Shown: one piece after another, positions 14,154-21,916 of the stretch | How positions within the stretch are numbered: the stretch's first letter is position 1 | Layout of the letters: each line of letters begins with the position of its first letter | Assembly: GCF_014648415.1 (NCBI RefSeq) | Contig: NZ_BMRB01000002.1 | Location: 1,695,260-1,759,259 of the forward strand | DNA length: 64,000 nucleotides | Origin: Actinokineospora fastidiosa | Lineage (GTDB): Bacteria; Actinomycetota; Actinomycetes; Mycobacteriales; Pseudonocardiaceae | Direction: 5' to 3' | Made by a program: the position numbers and the translations under genes | Notes under the pieces: model-generated | The model's database searches: none | Seen by the model: the letters and a program-made list of their open reading frames with translations, nothing else | What the model was told of the DNA's origin: nothing

Positions 14154-14908
14154 CGGACCTCCACGCCGGAGGCCCGCAGGGTGTCCTTGACCTCGGGGAT
14201 GCGCAGCTCGCCGAAGTGGAAGACGCTGGCGGCCAGCACGGCGTCGGCCCCCTCGGCGACCGCGGGCGGGAAGTGCTCCAGCGCGCCCGCGCCGCCGCTG
14301 GCGATCAGCGGCACGTCGACCGCGGCCCGCACCAGGCGGATCAGCTCGAGGTCGAAGCCCGCCTTGGTGCCGTCGGCGTCCATGGAGTTGAGCAGGATCT
14401 CCCCGACGCCCAGTTCCTGGCCGCGCGCGGCCCACTCGACGGCGTCGATGCCGGTGCCGCGCCTGCCGCCGTGCGTGGTCACCTCGAAGCCGGACGGGGT
14501 CTCGGCGCGGCGGGCGTCCACCGAGAGCACGACGCACTGCGCGCCGTAGCGGTGCGAGGCCTCGCGCAGGAACTCCGGGCGGGCGATCGCGGCGGTGTTG
14601 ATGCTGACCTTGTCCGCGCCCGCGCGCAGCAGCTTGTCGACGTCGTCGACCGTGCGCACGCCGCCGCCGACGGTCAGCGGGATGAACACCTGCTCGGCGG
14701 TGCGGCGCACGACGTCGTAGGTCGTCTCGCGCTCGCCGGATGACGCGGTGACATCGAGGAAGGTCAGCTCGTCGGCGCCCTCGGCGTCGTAGGCGGCCGC
14801 CAGCTCGACGGGGTCGCCCGCGTCGACGAGGTCGGTGAAGTTGACGCCCTTCACCACGCGTCCCGCGTCGACGTCCAGACATGGGATGACCCGCACTGCC
14901 ACAGCCAT
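14150..14908 (-). CDS. hisF: Imidazole glycerol phosphate synthase cyclase subunit
   Basis: Works with the glutaminase HisH (20865-21494) to form imidazole glycerol phosphate and AICAR from PRFAR. It is 252 aa, a full TIM barrel. Catalytic Asp residues are in [16 protein letters not shown] near the N-terminus and in [14 protein letters not shown]. The phosphate loops [12 protein letters not shown] and [12 protein letters not shown] are intact. The gene normally follows priA directly. Here about 5 kb of unrelated genes separate hisF from priA. Its start at 14908 begins the sub-operon hisF-membrane protein-hisI. Confidence 0.97.
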   Translation of the reverse strand: MAVAVRVIPCLDVDAGRVVKGVNFTDLVDAGDPVELAAAYDAEGADELTFLDVTASSGERETTYDVVRRTAEQVFIPLTVGGGVRTVDDVDKLLRAGADKVSINTAAIARPEFLREASHRYGAQCVVLSVDARRAETPSGFEVTTHGGRRGTGIDAVEWAARGQELGVGEILLNSMDADGTKAGFDLELIRLVRAAVDVPLIASGGAGALEHFPPAVAEGADAVLAASVFHFGELRIPEVKDTLRASGVEVR

Positions 14909-14974
14909 GCCCCAAGCGTACGAGAACGGCCGCCGCGACCAGCGGGAAGGGCCGTCCGGTCCGATGTGGAGCGA

Positions 14975-15499
14975 TCAGACCGGGCGGGTCTCCCTGCGCA
15001 CCTGGTCGACCAGCGCGCGCAGGTCCTCCAGCAGGTGCTTGACGGCGACGCGCACCTCCTCCAGCTTGAGGTCGCGGTCCACTTGGGCCGCCTCCCTGCC
15101 CTGGGCCCCGCGCCACCGGCTCTGCGCGCGTCTGCCGAGCACGGCGGCCCTGCGCACGAGGGCGACGACGGGCCCGTTGGCCTTCACCAGTTCCCGGCGG
15201 ACCTGCACGAGCCCGGCCTGCAGCCGGTGGTGGGTGGTGCCGACGCCGAGGCGCACCATCTCCTCGGCCATGCGCGTCTGCTTGAGCACGTCGTCGCCCA
15301 CCGCGAACAGCCCGCTCACCTCGGCCAGCCGCGCCGAGCCGTCCCCACCCGCCTCGATCGCGGCCAGGGTGGCGTCCCAGGCGTCGATGGCCGCCTGGAC
15401 GAGTTCGACGAAGCCGACGACAGCCGGGTCCGCGCGCAGCTGGCGGCGGTCTTCCCCTAGGCCGTCCAACAGTGTGGACAGTGCTGCAGCAGCGGACAT
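14975..15499 (-). CDS. Hypothetical helical protein
   Basis: 174-aa protein of no family I recognise. It is rich in Ala, Leu, Arg and acidic residues, and its second half looks strongly helical and amphipathic (HHRLQAGLVQVRRELVKA, DLKLEEVRVAVKHLLEDLRALVDQ), so coiled-coil or helical-bundle structure is likely. It has no signal peptide and no membrane segment. The ATG at 15499 is preferred over an in-frame extension to 15697 because AGAGG lies just upstream and the extension is low-complexity Arg/Pro. It sits on the same strand as hisF, 66 nt upstream of it, and is divergent from the flavoprotein gene. Confidence 0.65.
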   Translation of the reverse strand: MSAAAALSTLLDGLGEDRRQLRADPAVVGFVELVQAAIDAWDATLAAIEAGGDGSARLAEVSGLFAVGDDVLKQTRMAEEMVRLGVGTTHHRLQAGLVQVRRELVKANGPVVALVRRAAVLGRRAQSRWRGAQGREAAQVDRDLKLEEVRVAVKHLLEDLRALVDQVRRETRPV

Positions 15500-15772
15500 C
15501 GCGACCTCTTCTCGATCAGGCGCGGCCCAAAATAGCGATCTCCGCCGGGGCGGGATACCTCTTCTCGGAGGAACTATCTGCCGCCGGAACCGCCCGCCGA
15601 GCTGTGACCGGACGGCGGTCCGCGTCGGCGGATCGGGGCACGTTCGCTTGATGATCATGAATCGCGGGCGGCGCGGAACCGACTCCACACGCGACACGGG
15701 TTGCAGCGGTCGCGGTTAGATCACCTTGCTGTTTCGGCAACAAAGTTTGTCAGGACGGCATCGGCTGGCGCA

Positions 15773-15794
15773 CTGTCGTGTCATGACACGACAG
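15773..15794. promoter_or_regulatory. 22-bp perfect palindrome centred on a start codon
   Basis: The half-site CTGTCGTGTCA is followed without a spacer by its exact reverse complement, and the axis falls between the A and T of the flavoprotein ATG (15783/15784). A hairpin with no loop is poor RNA, so a dimeric DNA-binding protein is the likelier reader. The codons used after ATG (ACA CGA) are rare in this genome, which suggests selection on the DNA sequence. The same geometry occurs at 60313-60334. Confidence 0.7.
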
Positions 15795-16715
15795 CGGTAC
15801 AACGTGGTGATCGTCGGCGGTGGCGCGGCGGGCCTGAGCGCGGCCCTCCTCCTCGGCCGGGCCCGCCGCTCGGTGCTGGTGGTGGACGGCGGCGAGCCCC
15901 GCAACGCCCCCGCGGCCCACATGCACGGCTTCCTGTCCCGCGACGGCCTGCCGCCGCGGGAGTTGTTGGCGATCGGACGGGAGGAGGTGCGGCGGTATGG
16001 GGTCGAGGTCCACCAGGGCCACGTCCTGTCGGTGTCCGAGGACCTCACCGTCGAGATCGACAACCGCCCACCCGTCCACGCCCGACGCGTGCTCCTGGCA
16101 ACCGGCATGCGCGACGAACTGCCCCCCATCCCCGGCCTCCGGGACCGCTGGGGCCGAGACGTCCTGCACTGCCCGTACTGCCACGGCTGGGAAGTCCGGG
16201 ACTCGGAGATCGCGGTACTGGCGACGGGGCCCGCGAGCATCCACCAGGCGTTGATGTTCCGGCAGTGGACGCCGAACCTCACCCTGCTGACCCACACCCA
16301 CCCGCGCCCCACGGACGCGGACGCCGCAAAGCTGGCGGCAAGGGGGATCTCAGTGGTCCCCGGCGAGGTGACGGCCCTGGAAATTCGCGACGACGCCCTG
16401 ACCGGAGTCCGCCTACACAACGGTGTCGTGCTCCCGGTGCGCGCGCTAGCGGTTGCCCCCCACTTCTCCCCCCGCCTGCCCGCGACCGCCCTAACCCCGA
16501 CACCCCACCCGAACGGAATGGGCACCCACATCCCCACGGACGCCACCGGCCGCACCGCAATCCCCGGCCTGTGGGCCGCAGGCAACGTCACCGACCCCAT
16601 GGCCACCGTCCCCGACGCCACAGCCGCAGGCGCCACAGCCGCCCGAGCCCTCAACACCGACCTGATCGCCGAGGACACCGACCTAGCCCTCCGCGCCGCC
16701 CCCCAAATGATCTGA
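15783..16715 (+). CDS. FAD-dependent disulfide oxidoreductase (thioredoxin-reductase-like)
   Basis: 310-aa flavoprotein of the low-molecular-weight thioredoxin reductase superfamily. The FAD-binding loop GGGAAGLSAALLLGRA is at the N-terminus, and the redox CxxC lies in CPYCHGWEV near residue 130. The C-terminal FAD-contacting block PGLWAAGNV is also present. The NADPH-binding loop of true thioredoxin reductases (GxGxxA) is replaced by ATGPASIHQ, so NADPH use is doubtful. Sequences with CPYCHGWE include dithiol oxidases such as HlmI and GliT, but no natural-product cluster is nearby. ATG 15783 is chosen because the Rossmann fold starts six residues later. The 283-nt gap before it (15500-15782) has no gene and holds the divergent promoters. 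Confidence 0.8.
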   Translation: MTRQRYNVVIVGGGAAGLSAALLLGRARRSVLVVDGGEPRNAPAAHMHGFLSRDGLPPRELLAIGREEVRRYGVEVHQGHVLSVSEDLTVEIDNRPPVHARRVLLATGMRDELPPIPGLRDRWGRDVLHCPYCHGWEVRDSEIAVLATGPASIHQALMFRQWTPNLTLLTHTHPRPTDADAAKLAARGISVVPGEVTALEIRDDALTGVRLHNGVVLPVRALAVAPHFSPRLPATALTPTPHPNGMGTHIPTDATGRTAIPGLWAAGNVTDPMATVPDATAAGATAARALNTDLIAEDTDLALRAAPQMI

Positions 16716-17239
16716 CCATCCGACCCACCCCAGATGCCCACACCATCCCAATCCCAGATGCCCACATCATCCGAATGACGTCACCATTTCAAACCCAGAT
16801 GACCACACCATCCGGACGACAGAACCACCCCAACCCAGATGACCCCACCATCTGGATGACGTGACCATCTGAACGGCGCCATCATTCCAAGCCCCGGCAG
16901 CCGATCCAGATGGCGTGATCATCCGAAATTCAGATGATGCCACCATCGGAACCGCCTTCCCTCCGCGCCAGGCGGGCCAGCCAGCCACCAGGGCTCAGGG
17001 TGCAAGCCCGACCAGCCCACCGAGCCTGCACCCTGCCGGGCTTACCGGGCTGCCGGACCTACCGCTCCGCCTACCGCGCCTGCCGGGCTTGCCGCGCGCG
17101 ACCTGCCAGGCGAGCCGGGCCACCTGCCAGGCCAGCCGGGCAGCCTGCCGCGCCTGCCCGACCGGCCGTGCCACCTGCCGGGCTGGCCGTTCAGATGGTG
17201 ACATCATTTCGATCGTCGTTCGGATGATGTGGTCATCTG
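16704..17239. repeat. Array of about twelve 19-bp imperfect palindromes
   Basis: This 569-nt gene-free stretch between 16715 and 17285 holds repeated 19-mers of consensus CAGATGANNNNNTCATCTG with 6-7 bp arms. Copies start at 16704, 16731, 16755, 16773 (weak), 16796, 16836, 16853, 16871 (weak), 16907, 16931, 17192 and 17221. Spacing is mostly 17-40 bp, with one gap of 260 bp filled by a separate GC-rich repeat. The copy at 16836 has fully complementary 7-bp arms (CCAGATG/CATCTGG). The first copy contains the flavoprotein stop codon. This is too dense and irregular for CRISPR. It could be a multi-operator or an extragenic palindrome family. The function is unknown. Confidence 0.8.
16996..17190. 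repeat. GC-rich hairpin and short direct repeats inside the palindrome array
   Basis: A 9-bp inverted repeat (CAGGGTGCA at 16996-17004 with TGCACCCTG at 17027-17035) is followed by repeated units of CCTGCCGGGCT and ACCTGCCAGGC type between about 17030 and 17185. Two near-identical 21-nt copies lie around 17100-17143. Open frames across it give only Arg/Pro/Ala-rich repeats without start signals, so I do not call a gene. Confidence 0.6.
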
Positions 17240-17284
17240 TGGGTCGAGCCTCTCGGCCAGTGAGATGGCAATGGTGAGGGCCGA

Positions 17285-18001
17285 ATGGCGGTGCCTCGGC
17301 GGGGGTGGGCGTTCCTACCTTCGCAAGTGCCGCCGTCTTGGGGAGGTCCCGTGATCGCCGCTGCTGCCGCCGTGCTCGCCCTGTTGGCCCCCGCCGCGCC
17401 GGTCGCTGTGGCGGACGGGGCGGATGCCGCGCCCGCCGTGCTTTTTGGCGCGGCCGCCGGGCCGGTTGGTGAGGGCGCCGTTGGACCCTCCGCGCCCGTC
17501 GTCGGGGGTGATCCGTTCTACCTCGATGGGCGGCGGTGCGTCGTGGGGTTCAACGCCAAGACCTCTACTGGTGCGCATCGGCTCCTGGTCAGTGGGGCGT
17601 GCACCGGTTCCCCCCGGGCGATCGACGTCATCCTGCCGCCCAAGGGGTCCACCTCCACCCCGCTGGTGCGCGGCCCTGGCGGCACCATCACCGTGCGCGG
17701 GGTCAGGCAGGCGCCCGTGGGGGCCGCCGTGTGCGCCAGTGGGCCCACCACCGGATGGCGGTGCGGCACCATCCAGGCCAAGAACGTGACCATCACCTTC
17801 CCCGGCGGCACCCTCTACGGCCTCACCCGCACCTCCATCTGCTCCGAGCCCGGCGACCTCGGCAGGCCGGTGATGGCCGGGGATCAGGCGCAGGGGATCA
17901 CGGTCGGGGGGAGCGGCAACTGCGCCTCCGGCGGCACTACCTACTTCATGCCGCTGCCCCCGACCCTGTCCGCCTACGACCTGACCCTGCACACCGCCTA
18001 G
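17285..18001 (+). CDS. Secreted S1 (streptogrisin-like) protease homologue lacking catalytic residues
   Basis: 238-aa exported protein with a chymotrypsin-fold domain related to streptogrisins. A hydrophobic signal sequence (VIAAAAAVLALLAPAAP) is followed by the domain from about residue 72. The six cysteines of the three streptogrisin disulfides are all kept: Cys85/Cys106, Cys150/Cys160 and Cys186/Cys213. The catalytic His position (normally AGHC) is SGAC with Ala105, and the catalytic Ser motif (normally GDSGG) is GDLGR with Leu192. The protein is therefore expected to be a stable but inactive pseudoprotease, perhaps a binding protein. The start is ATG 17285. GTG 17351 with a GGGGAGG site is an alternative. 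Its end overlaps the convergent PhoD gene by 4 nt. Confidence 0.75.
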   Translation: MAVPRRGWAFLPSQVPPSWGGPVIAAAAAVLALLAPAAPVAVADGADAAPAVLFGAAAGPVGEGAVGPSAPVVGGDPFYLDGRRCVVGFNAKTSTGAHRLLVSGACTGSPRAIDVILPPKGSTSTPLVRGPGGTITVRGVRQAPVGAAVCASGPTTGWRCGTIQAKNVTITFPGGTLYGLTRTSICSEPGDLGRPVMAGDQAQGITVGGSGNCASGGTTYFMPLPPTLSAYDLTLHTA

Positions 18002-19602
18002 GAGCTGACCTTCTGCGTCCCGCTCAGCGTCGCCAGGGACTTGGCGTGGCGGACGCCCGAGGTGGGGCTGAGGCGGTCGGCCAGGTAGTACCAGTCGACC
18101 TGGACGCGGGCCCGGGACACGTCCACCACCGAGTACCCGTGCGAGTCCAGCTCGACGTACTTGAGGTGCCAGTTGCGCGCCGCCAGTGCGGCCTCCGCGA
18201 CCGGCGACAGCGAGCGCGGCGGCACGTTCAGCAGGTCGTCGATGTTGTCGCTGGTCACCGACGGCGTGACGAACTCGACGGCGGCGCTGTTGCCGTTCCA
18301 CCAGTAGCTCGACCGGTCCAGCGGCACGTCCGCGCCCCACGAGGTGTGGATGTCGCCGGTGAGGAAGACGGTGTTGCCGATCCGGTTGTCCTTCAGGTGC
18401 CCCAGGAGCTCCTGCCGGTCGGCGGTGTAGCCGTCCCACGCGTCGGCGTTGGCCGCGACGCTGCCGACCGGCAGGCCGAGCAGTTCGCCGAGGGCCTCCA
18501 GGAACCGGGACTCGATGTTGCTCAGCGAGATCGGGGTGACCATCACCGAGTTGCCGACGAGCTTCCACCGCGCGTCGGTCACCAGGCCGGACTTCAGCCA
18601 CGCCATCTGCGGGTCGCCGGTGATCGTGCGCGCCGGGTCGTTCGGGTCGCCCTGCGATGGCGTCGTCTGCTTGGACCGGTAGCTGCGCAGGTCCAGCAGC
18701 GACAGCTCGGCCAGGCGCCCCCAGCGGAACCGGCGGTAGATCTCACCGTTCGGACCCTGCCGCACCGGCATCCACTCGAAGTACGCCTGGTGCGCCGCGG
18801 CTTTCCTGGCGCTCCAGGGGCCTTCGCCCGGCTGGTGGTTCTCCGCGCCGTCGGACCACGCGTCGTTGGCGTACTCGTGGTCGTCCCACGTGATGAACCA
18901 CGGCTTGGCAGCGTGCAGCGCCTGCAGGTCGGGGTCGGACTTGTAGAGGGCGTGCCGCTGCCGGTAGTCGGCCAGCGTCAGCATCTCGTGCGCGGGCACG
19001 TGCGGGCGGATGGTGACGCCGCGCGCGCCGTACCCGCCGACCGGGTACTCGTAGAGGTAGTCGCCGACGTGCAGCACGCCGTCGAGGTCGGCGCGCGCCG
19101 CGAGGTGGCGGTAGCTGGAGAAGTAGCCCGCCTGCCAGTTGGAGCAGGAGACCAGGCCCAGCTTGAGCCCGTCGACGTCGGCGTCCGGGGCGGGCGCGGT
19201 GGCGGTCCGCCCGGTCGCGGACGCGACGCCGTCAAGCAGGAACCGGTAGTGGTACGCCGTCGCGGGCGCCAGCCCGCCCGCGTCGACCTTGACGGTGTGG
19301 TCGCGCTCGGGCCCGGTGGTGACCGCGCCCGAGGAGACGACGTCGGCGAACGCGGCGTCCAGCGCCACCTCCCAGCGCACCTCGACGCCGGGGCCGACGC
19401 CGGAGCCCGGCGTCGATTCGGGCGTGGGCGTCACCCGGGTCCACAGCAGGACCCGGTCGGGAAGCGGGTCGCCGGAGGCGACGCCGTGCGCGAACTGCGG
19501 CACGGCCGCGGCGGCGCGGGCGGCGAGCGCGGCGGGGACCAGCAGGGCGCCGCCTGCGACGGCCGACGTGCGGAGGAACGTGCGGCGAGTGGTGGGAGTC
19601 AC
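17998..19602 (-). CDS. Tat-exported PhoD-like alkaline phosphatase
   Basis: 534-aa PhoD-family phosphodiesterase/phosphomonoesterase, probably acting outside the membrane to release phosphate. The N-terminus carries a twin-arginine signal (TTRRTFLRTSAVAGGALL). An N-terminal PhoD Ig-like domain follows, then the metallophosphatase core with LVSCSNWQAGYF, VLHVGDYLYEY, FITWDDHEYANDAWSDG and FLTGDIHTSW, which hold the metal ligands. PhoD enzymes use Ca and Fe. The GTG at 19602 is chosen because it places the Arg pair at residues 5-6. An in-frame extension to 20682 only reads the opposite strand of other genes. No Pho box was identified. Confidence 0.88.
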   Translation of the reverse strand: MTPTTRRTFLRTSAVAGGALLVPAALAARAAAAVPQFAHGVASGDPLPDRVLLWTRVTPTPESTPGSGVGPGVEVRWEVALDAAFADVVSSGAVTTGPERDHTVKVDAGGLAPATAYHYRFLLDGVASATGRTATAPAPDADVDGLKLGLVSCSNWQAGYFSSYRHLAARADLDGVLHVGDYLYEYPVGGYGARGVTIRPHVPAHEMLTLADYRQRHALYKSDPDLQALHAAKPWFITWDDHEYANDAWSDGAENHQPGEGPWSARKAAAHQAYFEWMPVRQGPNGEIYRRFRWGRLAELSLLDLRSYRSKQTTPSQGDPNDPARTITGDPQMAWLKSGLVTDARWKLVGNSVMVTPISLSNIESRFLEALGELLGLPVGSVAANADAWDGYTADRQELLGHLKDNRIGNTVFLTGDIHTSWGADVPLDRSSYWWNGNSAAVEFVTPSVTSDNIDDLLNVPPRSLSPVAEAALAARNWHLKYVELDSHGYSVVDVSRARVQVDWYYLADRLSPTSGVRHAKSLATLSGTQKVSS

Positions 19603-19692
19603 GCCTGCCAGTGGTACACCGGCAAGGTTTCTGTCACACCCGCTACTCGGGTGAATTACCGCCGAACTCCCCGCGCCCCTACGGTGGACGCC

Positions 19693-20070
19693 ATGACCCC
19701 ACTGGCTCGCCTGGGCGCGGGCAAGTACGTGCTCGTCACCACCTACCGCCGCGACGGGCGCGCGGTGCCGACCCCGGTCTGGGTGGTGCGCGACGACGAC
19801 GAGCTGCTGATCTGGACCGTGACCGATTCCGGCAAGGTCAAGCGCATCCGCAACAACCCGCGCGTCGAGCTCGCCGAGTGCGACTTCCGCGGGCGGCCGA
19901 CGGGCGAGTCCGTGCCCGCGACCGCCCGCCTGCTCGACGCCGACGAGACCGAGCGCACCCGCAGGCTGATGCGCCGCAAGTACGGCATCACCGGGACCCT
20001 GACGATCCTGGGCAGCAAGCTGCGCCGGGGTGCGCGCGGCACCATCGGCGTCGCGCTGACCCTGGACTAA
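19693..20070 (+). CDS. PPOX-class F420-dependent oxidoreductase-like protein
   Basis: 125-aa split-barrel protein of the pyridoxamine-oxidase-like superfamily. The sequence order [49 protein letters not shown], then [12 protein letters not shown] matches the short actinobacterial PPOX family (Rv2061c-like) often annotated as F420-dependent. The Lys-Arg-Ile-Arg cluster is where the cofactor phosphate or glutamate tail is normally held. The substrate is unknown. ATG 19693 is the first start before the conserved block. The gene is convergent with priA and overlaps its end by 4 nt. Confidence 0.8.
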   Translation: MTPLARLGAGKYVLVTTYRRDGRAVPTPVWVVRDDDELLIWTVTDSGKVKRIRNNPRVELAECDFRGRPTGESVPATARLLDADETERTRRLMRRKYGITGTLTILGSKLRRGARGTIGVALTLD

Positions 20071-20798
20071 CGAACGGCGGCGAGCGCGTCCGGCAGGGTG
20101 AAGTTGCCGTTGTAGAGCGCCTTGCCGATGATCGCGCCCTCGACGCCGTCGCCGGACAGCTTCGCCAGCTCGCGCAGGTCGTCGATGCTCGACACCCCGC
20201 CCGAGGCGATCACCGGGGCGTCGGTGCGGGCGCAGACCTGGCGGAGCAGGTCGGTGTTCGGGCCGGTGAGGGTGCCGTCGCGGCTGACGTCGGTGACGAC
20301 GTAGCGGCTGCAGCCCTGGGCGTCGAGGCGGGCCAGGATCTCCCACAGGTCGCCGCCGTCGGTGGTCCAGCCGCGGCCCGCCACCCGGATGCCCGCGTCG
20401 CCGATGCGCACGTCGAGGCCGACGGCGATCCGGTCGCCGTACCGGTCGATCGCGGCGGCGCACCAGTCGGGGTTCTCGATCGCGGCGGTGCCCAGGTTGA
20501 CCCGGGCGCAGCCGGTGGCGAGCGCGGCGGCGAGGGTGTCGTCGTCGCGCAGGCCGCCGGAGAGCTCCACGTCGATGTCGAGCCTGCCCACGACCTCGGC
20601 GATCAGCTCGCGGTTGTGGCCCCGGCCGAAGGCGGCGTCGAGGTCGACGAGATGCAGCCACCGCGCGCCGTCGGCCTGCCACGCGGCGGCCGCGTCCCAG
20701 GGGGTGCCGTACTCGGTCTCGGTGCCCGCCTCGCCCCGGGTGAGGCGGACGGCCTTGCCGTCGACCACGTCGACGGCGGGCAGCAGCTCAAACGTCAC
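20067..20798 (-). CDS. priA: Bifunctional phosphoribosyl isomerase A (HisA/TrpF)
   Basis: 243-aa TIM-barrel isomerase. In actinobacteria it isomerises both ProFAR (histidine) and PRA (tryptophan). Catalytic Asp residues lie in [15 protein letters not shown] and in [14 protein letters not shown]. The phosphate loops [10 protein letters not shown] and [12 protein letters not shown] are intact. The PriA-type TrpF function is supported by the absence of trpF from the complete-looking trpC-trpB-trpA group in the same window. The GTG at 20798 begins [12 protein letters not shown]. It is read after hisH, with a 66-nt gap, and hisF lies 5.2 kb further downstream rather than next to it. Confidence 0.93.
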   Translation of the reverse strand: MTFELLPAVDVVDGKAVRLTRGEAGTETEYGTPWDAAAAWQADGARWLHLVDLDAAFGRGHNRELIAEVVGRLDIDVELSGGLRDDDTLAAALATGCARVNLGTAAIENPDWCAAAIDRYGDRIAVGLDVRIGDAGIRVAGRGWTTDGGDLWEILARLDAQGCSRYVVTDVSRDGTLTGPNTDLLRQVCARTDAPVIASGGVSSIDDLRELAKLSGDGVEGAIIGKALYNGNFTLPDALAAVR

Positions 20799-20864
20799 GG
20801 GTCACACTATGGCACGCCCGCCCAGGGCTCCCGCAGTGCGGAACACCCCGCTGGAACACCCCGC

Positions 20865-21494
20865 CTAGGCCACCGACACCAGCCAGTTGCGCAGGAGTTG
20901 GGCCCCGGCGTCGCCGGACTTCTCCGGGTGGAACTGGGTGGCCGACAGCGGCCCGTTCTCTGCGGCGGCGACGAACTGCCCGCCGTGGTCGGCCCAGGTC
21001 ACCAGGGGCGCGATCATCGGCGGCTCCGGGTTGAGCTCCCAGGTGCGCGCGGCGTAGGAGTGCACGAAGTAGAAGCGGGCGTCGTCCAGGCCGTCGAACA
21101 GCACGGACTTCTCCGGCGCGCGGACGGTGTTCCAGCCCATGTGCGGCACGATCTCGGCGTCGAGCCGCTCGACCGTGCCGGGCCACTGCCCGCAGCCCTC
21201 GGTCTCCACGCCGTGCTCGATGCCGCGCTCGAACAGGATCTGCATGCCCACGCAGATGCCCAGCACGGGACGGCTGCCCGCGAGCCTGCGGCCGATGATC
21301 CGCTCGCCGCGCACGCTCCTGAGCCCCGCCATGCAGGCCGCGAACGCGCCCACACCGGGGACGACCAGGGCGTCGCACTCGACGGCGGCATGGAAGTCGG
21401 CGGTCACCTCGACGTCGGCGCCGACGCGGCGGAGCGCGCGTTCGGCCGAGCGGAGGTTGCCGGAGCCATAGTCGAGTACGACGACACGTGTCAC
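20865..21494 (-). CDS. hisH: Imidazole glycerol phosphate synthase glutaminase subunit
   Basis: Class I glutamine amidotransferase that feeds ammonia to HisF. It is 209 aa. The nucleophilic Cys is in [10 protein letters not shown], the His-Glu pair in [12 protein letters not shown], and the oxyanion region in VVPGVGAF. The N-terminus [18 protein letters not shown] is typical. The GTG at 21494 is used. A 10-bp palindrome GACACGTGTC overlaps the start codon region, although this may be chance. The usual neighbour hisB lies about 5 kb upstream, beyond the second accessory island. Confidence 0.96.
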   Translation of the reverse strand: MTRVVVLDYGSGNLRSAERALRRVGADVEVTADFHAAVECDALVVPGVGAFAACMAGLRSVRGERIIGRRLAGSRPVLGICVGMQILFERGIEHGVETEGCGQWPGTVERLDAEIVPHMGWNTVRAPEKSVLFDGLDDARFYFVHSYAARTWELNPEPPMIAPLVTWADHGGQFVAAAENGPLSATQFHPEKSGDAGAQLLRNWLVSVA

Positions 21495-21594
21495 CCCACC
21501 AGCCTAGTCGGCTTCCGTCGTGATGGAACCGTGACCTTCGGCGCGATTCGCTCGTCACCCGGCCGGGTACAAGAGCCAGCGGGTGGTGGTGGCG

Positions 21595-21813
21595 ATGCGC
21601 GATCGGTTCACGCGGTGGGGACTGGCCTCTGTGCTGGTCGTCGCCGCGCTGCTGGACGGCTATCTCGCGGTCAGCGAGAACGTGCTGTGGCCGGTCGCGC
21701 TCGCCCTGCTGTGGGTGGGTCTCGCCGCGGCGCTGCTGACGGCGCGGACCCCGGAGCCCGCCGCGTTCCCCCAGGCGCGGCGGGCCCCGGAACCCCGGCC
21801 CGTCGAGGTCTGA
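21595..21813 (+). CDS. Small two-helix membrane protein
   Basis: 72-aa protein (MRDRFTRWGLASVLVV...) with two hydrophobic segments separated by a short turn (LASVLVVAALLDGYLAV and VLWPVALALLWVGLAAALL) and a polar Pro/Arg-rich tail. I do not recognise the family. Upstream GTG starts at 21583 and 21586 are alternatives to ATG 21595. It is the first gene on the plus strand after hisH and is divergent from it, 100 nt away. GC third-position bias across the frame supports coding. Confidence 0.6.
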   Translation: MRDRFTRWGLASVLVVAALLDGYLAVSENVLWPVALALLWVGLAAALLTARTPEPAAFPQARRAPEPRPVEV

Positions 21814-21916
21814 GCCATCCGGGCGATCCTGACACTTTCGAGTAACACCGCCTACACGCACCGCGACGCTCCACGCGGGCGCCCTCCTTTCCATCCGCAA
21901 GCGGAAGGACGGCAAA

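Noticed and set aside
16995-17207. 70-codon minus-strand frame with QVARLAW repeats in the repeat block
   Set aside because: It only translates the GC-rich direct repeats, has no ribosome site and no recognisable protein features.
16704-17239. Palindrome cluster as a CRISPR array
   Set aside because: Units are imperfect and palindromic over their full length, spacing varies from 17 to over 200 bp, spacers are often shorter than 20 bp and no cas genes are nearby.
17998-20682. Single 894-codon reading of the PhoD frame
   Set aside because: The upstream 360 codons lie antisense to the PPOX gene and out of frame over priA. The Tat signal at 19602 marks the true start.
21483-21492. 10-bp palindrome GACACGTGTC at the hisH start as an operator
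   Set aside because: It is short and likely by chance in a 64-kb GC-rich window. It has no matching partner.
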